Part shown: positions 31,895 to 36,040 of the stretch, one piece after another
Layout of the letters: every line of letters begins with the position of its first letter
How positions within the stretch are numbered: position 1 is the stretch's first letter
Assembly: GCA_023228295.1 (NCBI GenBank)
Contig: JALOBP010000023.1
Span: forward strand, 1-36,040
From: Methanoregula sp.
Lineage (GTDB): Archaea > Halobacteriota > Methanomicrobia > Methanomicrobiales > Methanospirillaceae
DNA length: 36,040 nt
Direction of reading: 5' to 3'
The notes under the pieces: model-generated
Databases searched by the model: none
Seen by the model: only the letters and a program-made list of their open reading frames with translations
What the model was told of the DNA's origin: nothing
Position numbers and translations under genes: made by a program

Positions 31895-32728
31895 ATGAAA
31901 GCGACCACAGCTGCATTCATTTTTGGCATCATCATCATCGCAATCTGTTCTGCCTGGATACTGACCAGCAGGCCTGCAGATCCGGCCGGAACCGCGACAC
32001 CTCCGGTTCCAACACCAGAACTCCTGATAACAACCGGGACCACATCCCCCATACATTCTCCAGCGGCCACGGCTGCATCCACGGTTGTTACTACTACCTC
32101 GCACCCGGTAACAACAACCACCGTGACACCGATTCCTACGGCACCGGAGGCCCTGGTGTCTGCAGGCAAGGCACGGGATCACTTCCTTGACATTGCCTAC
32201 TCTCCCACCAACAGGCTCGAACGCTTCAATTATACCGCAGGCCAGGAACCGCTCACGATCTCCCTCATTGCATCGGACAGGACCGATACCGCATTCCTCC
32301 TGGCAACAATCGGGGATTTCAACGAGGCCTCGCGGACGGTAAAACTTTCCGAGAAGATCATAGAAGAGGACTCCGGGGCGAATATCCTCATAACGTTCCT
32401 GCCGGAAAGCGGCCTTTCAACGGTCGGGGGAAAACAGGTGTTCACGTATAGTGGAAAGACGGTTGCAACGATCTATGGGAGTAAAATCTACATCAGCAGT
32501 ACCGTGAAGGGCGATGCAAGGAACCACTTAATTGCAAGGGGCCTCTACTACCGGCTCGGCGTGACCGGTGAGACCGCCCGTTACCCGGACAGCCTGTTCT
32601 ATGCGGCAGAGAACACGAATACCCGGCTGAACATCGCGGACAAAAAAGCAATCGCAATTCTCTACGGGCCGGCTCTCGGCGACGGGATGACGCTGGAAGA
32701 CCTCAGGAAAGTGATGTATTTCCCATGA
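31895..32728 (+). CDS. Secreted DUF2927-like protein, copy 1
   Basis: A 277-residue protein with an N-terminal membrane anchor or signal (about 5-24), a long Thr/Pro/Ser-rich linker (about 28-88) and a C-terminal domain starting at HFLDIAYSPTN. Its end, ARGLYYRLGVTGE then YPDSLFYA, NTRLNIADKKAIAILYG and GMTLEDLRKVM, resembles DUF2927 and, more distantly, the end of matrixin-type zincins. The positions that would be His and Glu in HExxH are Arg, Gly and Tyr here, so no protease activity is expected. It is a tandem paralog of the next gene. It probably sits on the cell surface; function unknown. Confidence 0.78.
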   Translation: MKATTAAFIFGIIIIAICSAWILTSRPADPAGTATPPVPTPELLITTGTTSPIHSPAATAASTVVTTTSHPVTTTTVTPIPTAPEALVSAGKARDHFLDIAYSPTNRLERFNYTAGQEPLTISLIASDRTDTAFLLATIGDFNEASRTVKLSEKIIEEDSGANILITFLPESGLSTVGGKQVFTYSGKTVATIYGSKIYISSTVKGDARNHLIARGLYYRLGVTGETARYPDSLFYAAENTNTRLNIADKKAIAILYGPALGDGMTLEDLRKVMYFP

Positions 32729-32812
32729 CGAGGGTAGTTTACTGAAGGCCCGGGGCCCTTCCCCATTGAATAATTTCACAAGATTTATTCAAGGACAGAT
32801 AAAACAGAATAT

Positions 32813-33685
32813 ATGAAGGGTTCGATCGCTGCATTGTTTTTCGGGTTGCTCATTATTGCTATTGGGCTTGCCTGGATCCAGACCGGGGGGACGGCGCCGG
32901 CCATGGACGGACTGCCGACTCCCGCCACGACTACCGTGTCAGCCACGATTCCGGTAACGCTTATCTCACCTACGGAGCCGCCGGTCACCACTACAACACC
33001 GGTCCCGGCAGAGACGACAATCCCGGTAATGACAACGGTCATTACTGCCACCACACCCCAGCCGGAGAAACCGGCCACTACAGATCAGATCCAGAATCAT
33101 TTCCTCGACATTGCCTACTCTGCCACCAACAAACTCGAACGTCTTAACCAGACATCAAGCCAGAACCGGATCAGCGTTGCGGTGATCTCCTCTGCAGAAA
33201 CCGATTGCGAGACACTCTCATCGACAATAAAAGAGTTCAATTCGCTTTCGAAGACTGTCGCCATATCCGAGATGGTCAAGGAGAGCAGTATCGGAGACAT
33301 CGTCATCAAGTTCCTGCCGGAAAACGGCCTTGAAAACGTCCTGTTCGATGAGATCCCCGATGCGGGTCCCAGTGCAGACTCCCTGACCCGGAGGGTGTTC
33401 AGCTATAACGGGAAACCGGCGGCGAAGGTCATGCGGGGCACGATCTACATCAACAGTAATCTCAAAGGGGATGCCCGTAACCACACGCTTGCGAGAGCCC
33501 TCTACTATGAACTGGGTGTGACCGGTGAAACGACAGAATACCCGGACAGCCTCTTTTACGCGGGCGAGAATACCAATACCCGGCTGAACACAATCGATAA
33601 GAAAGCAATTGCCGTCCTGTACGAGCCGGGCCTTGCCAACAGCATGACCATCGAGGATCTCAGGAAACTGATTGATATCCCGTAA
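32813..33685 (+). CDS. Secreted DUF2927-like protein, copy 2
   Basis: A 290-residue paralog of the preceding gene with the same layout: N-terminal anchor (about 5-25), Thr/Pro-rich linker (about 28-85) and C-terminal domain beginning HFLDIAYSATN. The two share long identical stretches, including KGDARNH, ELGVTGET/RLGVTGET, YPDSLFYA and ENTNTRLN. An insert of about 12 residues (around IPDAGPSADSLTRR) distinguishes it. The would-be catalytic positions are again lost (ARALYYELG). A TATA-like GATTTATTC (about 32782-32790) lies about 25 bases before the ATG, so it has its own near-leaderless promoter. Function unknown. Confidence 0.78.
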   Translation: MKGSIAALFFGLLIIAIGLAWIQTGGTAPAMDGLPTPATTTVSATIPVTLISPTEPPVTTTTPVPAETTIPVMTTVITATTPQPEKPATTDQIQNHFLDIAYSATNKLERLNQTSSQNRISVAVISSAETDCETLSSTIKEFNSLSKTVAISEMVKESSIGDIVIKFLPENGLENVLFDEIPDAGPSADSLTRRVFSYNGKPAAKVMRGTIYINSNLKGDARNHTLARALYYELGVTGETTEYPDSLFYAGENTNTRLNTIDKKAIAVLYEPGLANSMTIEDLRKLIDIP

Positions 33686-33770
33686 TAGAATCGGTTATTT
33701 TGCGTTTTGTATAAAGGATATCCCTTTATATAAAAAACTCTTTAAACTAGCGATTTTTAATATTTCTGGA

Positions 33771-34292
33771 ATGGCGAGCAAAGAGCAGATCGGACGGCAA
33801 TGCCCGTATTGCGGGGCAATGGTCACGTACGACGAGTATTTCTGCCGCGCCTGTCATAAGCGGTTCACCGACCAGAACGACCTGGACCTCCCGGCAAACC
33901 ACAAAGCGGAAGCTTACGTTGTCCAGCTCCCGAAGGCCTGGGTCGCAGCCATCCTTTCATGCCTTGGCCCCGGGCTCGGACAATTCTACAACGGCGACAC
34001 GATCAAAGGAATCGTGTTCTTTGTCGGGTTCCTCTTCGTCTCATTCGGGTATTATGTATCCTCGTATCACACCCAGATTTTAGTTGGAATCTGGATTGTT
34101 GCACTTCTCGAAGCGCTTTATACATCCGAGCGGATCGCCTGGTGCAAGCGGTCGTACGGGGGAGTCAGTTACCTGCTGTATGCGGAACTGGGCCTCCTTG
34201 GCCTTGTGGCGCTGCTCCATTTCCTGACAGGAGAGCCGAATATCCAGTATATGGCAAAACTGTTCCCGGTTGTCGGGTTGTGGATCGGGTAG
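33771..34292 (+). CDS. Zn-ribbon membrane protein with TM2-like domain
   Basis: A 173-residue protein. An N-terminal zinc ribbon has CPYC (about 10-13) and CRAC (about 25-28). A TM2-like membrane part follows: GPGLGQFYNGDTIKGIVFF is the TM2 hallmark, with further helices at about 85-105, 108-128 and 138-160. TM2 proteins with a cytoplasmic zinc ribbon are common in archaea; their role is unknown. A strong TATA-like TTTATATAAAA (33724-33734) gives a transcript starting near 33755, hence a short leader. ATG 33771 fits the promoter and the domain. Convergent with rpl12. Confidence 0.85.
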   Translation: MASKEQIGRQCPYCGAMVTYDEYFCRACHKRFTDQNDLDLPANHKAEAYVVQLPKAWVAAILSCLGPGLGQFYNGDTIKGIVFFVGFLFVSFGYYVSSYHTQILVGIWIVALLEALYTSERIAWCKRSYGGVSYLLYAELGLLGLVALLHFLTGEPNIQYMAKLFPVVGLWIG

Positions 34293-34489
34293 ACACGAAC
34301 AACTGAACGGTGAAAATCAATCGGTCCGTGCAGTAACAGATTACCCGATCTTTTCGTTTGAAGAATTCTCGCGAAGTTCTCAGGAACCCGGGGAGACAAA
34401 ACAGAGATTTCGTTTCACGATTTGCAGAGTTGGGACGATTTTTATCGTTTTTTTAATTTTTAACTATTTTTTGAAGAGAAAAAAAAGGA
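34293..34489. terminator. Convergent region with bidirectional terminators
   Basis: T-runs on the plus strand (34447-34454, 34457-34461 and 34467-34472) end the TM2 gene transcript. The A-run at 34479-34486 reads as a T-run on the minus strand just after the rpl12 stop. No gene is seen here. Confidence 0.6.
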
Positions 34490-34795
34490 TTAGCCGAACA
34501 GGGCACCGAGCCCTGCCATGCCGCTCTCTTCTTCTGCCTTCTTGTCCTCTTCCTTTGCCTCTTCCTTGGCGGGTGCTGCGCCTGCTGCTGCGGGTGCTGC
34601 TGCGACGGCAACCGGGGCTGCTGCTGCTGCCTTGATTGCGTCTTCAATGTTCACGCCATCGAGCGCTGCAATGAGTGCCTTGACGCGTGACTCGTCTGCT
34701 GCTACACCTGCGGCGGTCAGGACTGCCTTGACGCCGTTCTCATCGACCTTCTTTCCTGCCTTGTGGAGGAGAAGTGCTGCGTAGATATATTCCAT
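34490..34795 (-). CDS. rpl12: 50S ribosomal protein L12 (P1)
   Basis: A 101-residue archaeal P1/L12 stalk protein, which recruits elongation factors. The helical N-terminal dimer domain (MEYIYAALLLHKAGK), an Ala-rich hinge (about 58-75) and an acidic tail ending GMAGLGALFG are all typical. GGTGA precedes the ATG. It is the last gene of the L1-L10-L12 operon. Confidence 0.97.
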   Translation of the reverse strand: MEYIYAALLLHKAGKKVDENGVKAVLTAAGVAADESRVKALIAALDGVNIEDAIKAAAAAPVAVAAAPAAAGAAPAKEEAKEEDKKAEEESGMAGLGALFG

Positions 34796-34828
34796 CGTAG
34801 TTCACCTAATGTTTGTTAATCTCAAATA

Positions 34829-35677
34829 TTATTTTACCAGGGTCTTGAGGACCTGGCTTTCTCGTGTGGCTTTACCGATAATCGCATCGACAACGTCTTT
34901 CTCGTAGATTGCGGCTTCGATTGCAACGCCGCGTGCATCCCGGACCGCCTTGGTCAGGAGTGCATCCATCGAGTCCTTGGTCGGGATCGCTGCTTCGAGC
35001 GAGAGGGCGAGTGCCTGCCTGCTCGCGAGCTGGATCTGTCCGAGGATGACCGTCTCGTCAACTGCAAGCACCGAGGGCTCGAAGATTCCGCCTTCATGGT
35101 AGGCGACCTGCAGGGCAAGTCCTACGTCCATGGGCTTGATATCGAGTTTCACAAGTACTGCTGCGAGTTTTGCCGAGATGACGCCGCCTTTCTTGACGAC
35201 CGTCTTGGTCTCCTTGATCTTGACCTTGCCGCTCTCGATTGCCGCCGGGATGCCAGCCTGTTGGAGCTCCCCGACAATCGGGCCCGGCTTGAAGCTCGTG
35301 GGACCGCTGGGGATAACGATGTCTTCCGGTGCTTTCTCACCGGGCTTTGCCGCCATCTTGGTCTTGGTCTTCTCGAGCTGCTTGAAGAGCTTGAACGGGT
35401 TGTCGTTGGTGAAGATGATCGCCGAGTGACCGGAGAGGTACTTCGTCAGGTTCTTGACGTCCCCGCCGATCTCGTTGAACGCGTGGGTGATGAGGGTGTT
35501 CCTCGTCATCTTGATGACAGCCTTTCCGCGGAGATTCCGGCGGATCTGCTGCACCTGCTGTGCGGGAATACCGTACATGTCGACAAGCCCGATGAGCTTG
35601 TACGCTTTCGCGTTCTTCTTGATGTCTTCGACCTCTTCCTTCTTCCACGCGGGGAGGTGGTGGGTATATAACGCCAT
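34829..35677 (-). CDS. rpl10: 50S ribosomal protein L10 (P0), lacking the acidic stalk tail
   Basis: A 282-residue archaeal L10/P0, the stalk base that binds 23S rRNA and L12 dimers. Conserved segments include LVDMYGIPAQQVQQIRR near residue 32, KMTRNTLI and SGPTSFKPGP. It ends KATRESQVLKTLVK, without the acidic GxGALFG-type tail that many archaeal P0 proteins share with P1. The reading frame closes normally, so this is probably a lineage trait rather than a truncation. Its start overlaps the L1 stop as TAATG, so the two are coupled. Confidence 0.95.
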   Translation of the reverse strand: MALYTHHLPAWKKEEVEDIKKNAKAYKLIGLVDMYGIPAQQVQQIRRNLRGKAVIKMTRNTLITHAFNEIGGDVKNLTKYLSGHSAIIFTNDNPFKLFKQLEKTKTKMAAKPGEKAPEDIVIPSGPTSFKPGPIVGELQQAGIPAAIESGKVKIKETKTVVKKGGVISAKLAAVLVKLDIKPMDVGLALQVAYHEGGIFEPSVLAVDETVILGQIQLASRQALALSLEAAIPTKDSMDALLTKAVRDARGVAIEAAIYEKDVVDAIIGKATRESQVLKTLVK

Positions 35678-36040
35678 TATTCCAGCCTCACAGCGGGACC
35701 CATGGTGGTCTTGACAAAGACGGAACGGACGTTCAGGGGACCCTGTTCAAGGACAGCTTCGATCCTCTTGACGATCGTTTCGATGTTCTCAGCGACCTGT
35801 TCCGGCGTCATAGCCGTTGACCCTACTTTTGTTGAAAAGACCGTCTTGTCTTTCGTACGGATCTTCACCGACTTGCGCAGGCGCTCGACAATCGGGCGGA
35901 TATCCTGCTGTGCGGGTATCGGCATCGGCATTCTGCCCCGCGGACCGAGCCGGGGACCTAAGTACCGGCCGACACCGGGCATGACCGCCGTTTCTGCAAG
36001 GAAGTAGCGATACTGTGACGCAACTTTCCGTGCTTCGCGG
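35677..36040 (-). CDS. rpl1: 50S ribosomal protein L1, partial (5' end outside window)
   Basis: The C-terminal part (about 120 residues) of L1, which binds 23S rRNA at the mobile L1 stalk and in archaea can also repress its own mRNA. The frame is open to the window edge, reading RKVASQYRYFLAETAVMPGVG before the typical RYLGPRLGPRGRMPMP. The internal Met at 35982 is therefore not the start. The N-terminal half, and any L11 gene, lie beyond 36040. Confidence 0.95.
   Translation of the reverse strand, partial: REARKVASQYRYFLAETAVMPGVGRYLGPRLGPRGRMPMPIPAQQDIRPIVERLRKSVKIRTKDKTVFSTKVGSTAMTPEQVAENIETIVKRIEAVLEQGPLNVRSVFVKTTMGPAVRLE

Noticed and set aside
31895..33685. An insertion sequence or phage cargo causing the tandem repeat
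   Set aside because: No transposase, terminal inverted repeats or target duplication is visible; simple tandem gene duplication explains it.

Overview
The window looks like chromosomal DNA of a methanogenic euryarchaeon, most likely of the order Methanomicrobiales and similar to Methanoregula. The reasons are archaeal-type ribosomal genes (S15, S3Ae, L1-L10-L12), the euryarchaeal block rps15 / DHH phosphoesterase / pcc1 / rps3ae, an archaeal apgM, HypF for [NiFe]-hydrogenase maturation, Thr/Ser-rich secreted proteins, and TATA-type promoters often only 20-30 bases before the start codon. The order-level placement is by general resemblance, not by a search. I see no tRNA, rRNA, CRISPR array, insertion sequence, integrase or replication origin.

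Layout. 1-4105 (minus strand): five consecutive CBS-domain genes in two tightly coupled blocks. 4348-5402 (plus): an Era-like GTPase and a Zn-ribbon protein. 5614-7017 (minus): a protein with a HEPN-type motif and a small lipoprotein. 7299-12521 (plus): a larger lipoprotein, a MarR regulator with a likely operator coupled to a MATE exporter, and a CHASE4-PAS histidine kinase. 12678-13859 (minus): a cupin, a DUF4405 membrane protein and a TrmO-like methyltransferase. 14071-16553 (plus): two paralogous membrane proteins sharing an N-terminal module. 16763-19326 (plus): the rps15-DHH-pcc1-rps3ae operon behind a leader that appears structured. 19421-20836 (plus): a DHA2-type MFS exporter. 20837-21278: a gene-free stretch rich in inverted repeats. 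21279-24215 (plus): apgM, a beta-helix protein and a methyltransferase-like protein. 24235-28035 (minus): a small protein, then two HTH regulators overlapping into a superfamily 2 helicase. 28075-31816 (plus): hypF, a small protein with a primase-tail-like domain, and a radical SAM protein. 31895-33685 (plus): tandem secreted paralogs resembling DUF2927 or degenerate zincins. 33771-34292 (plus): a Zn-ribbon/TM2 membrane protein. 34490-36040 (minus): L12, L10 and a partial L1.

How the genes work together. Most of the window is housekeeping: translation and tRNA modification (S15, S3Ae, L1, L10, L12, Pcc1, TrmO), glycolysis/gluconeogenesis (ApgM) and hydrogenase maturation (HypF). Around these lie lineage-specific sensing and envelope genes: CBS sensors, histidine kinase, MarR/MATE, lipoproteins and DUF2927-like proteins. 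The least explained items are the five-gene CBS cassette, the rps15 leader, the dyad-rich region before apgM, the HEPN-motif protein, the pair of apparently inactive protease-like proteins and the two-regulator helicase operon.
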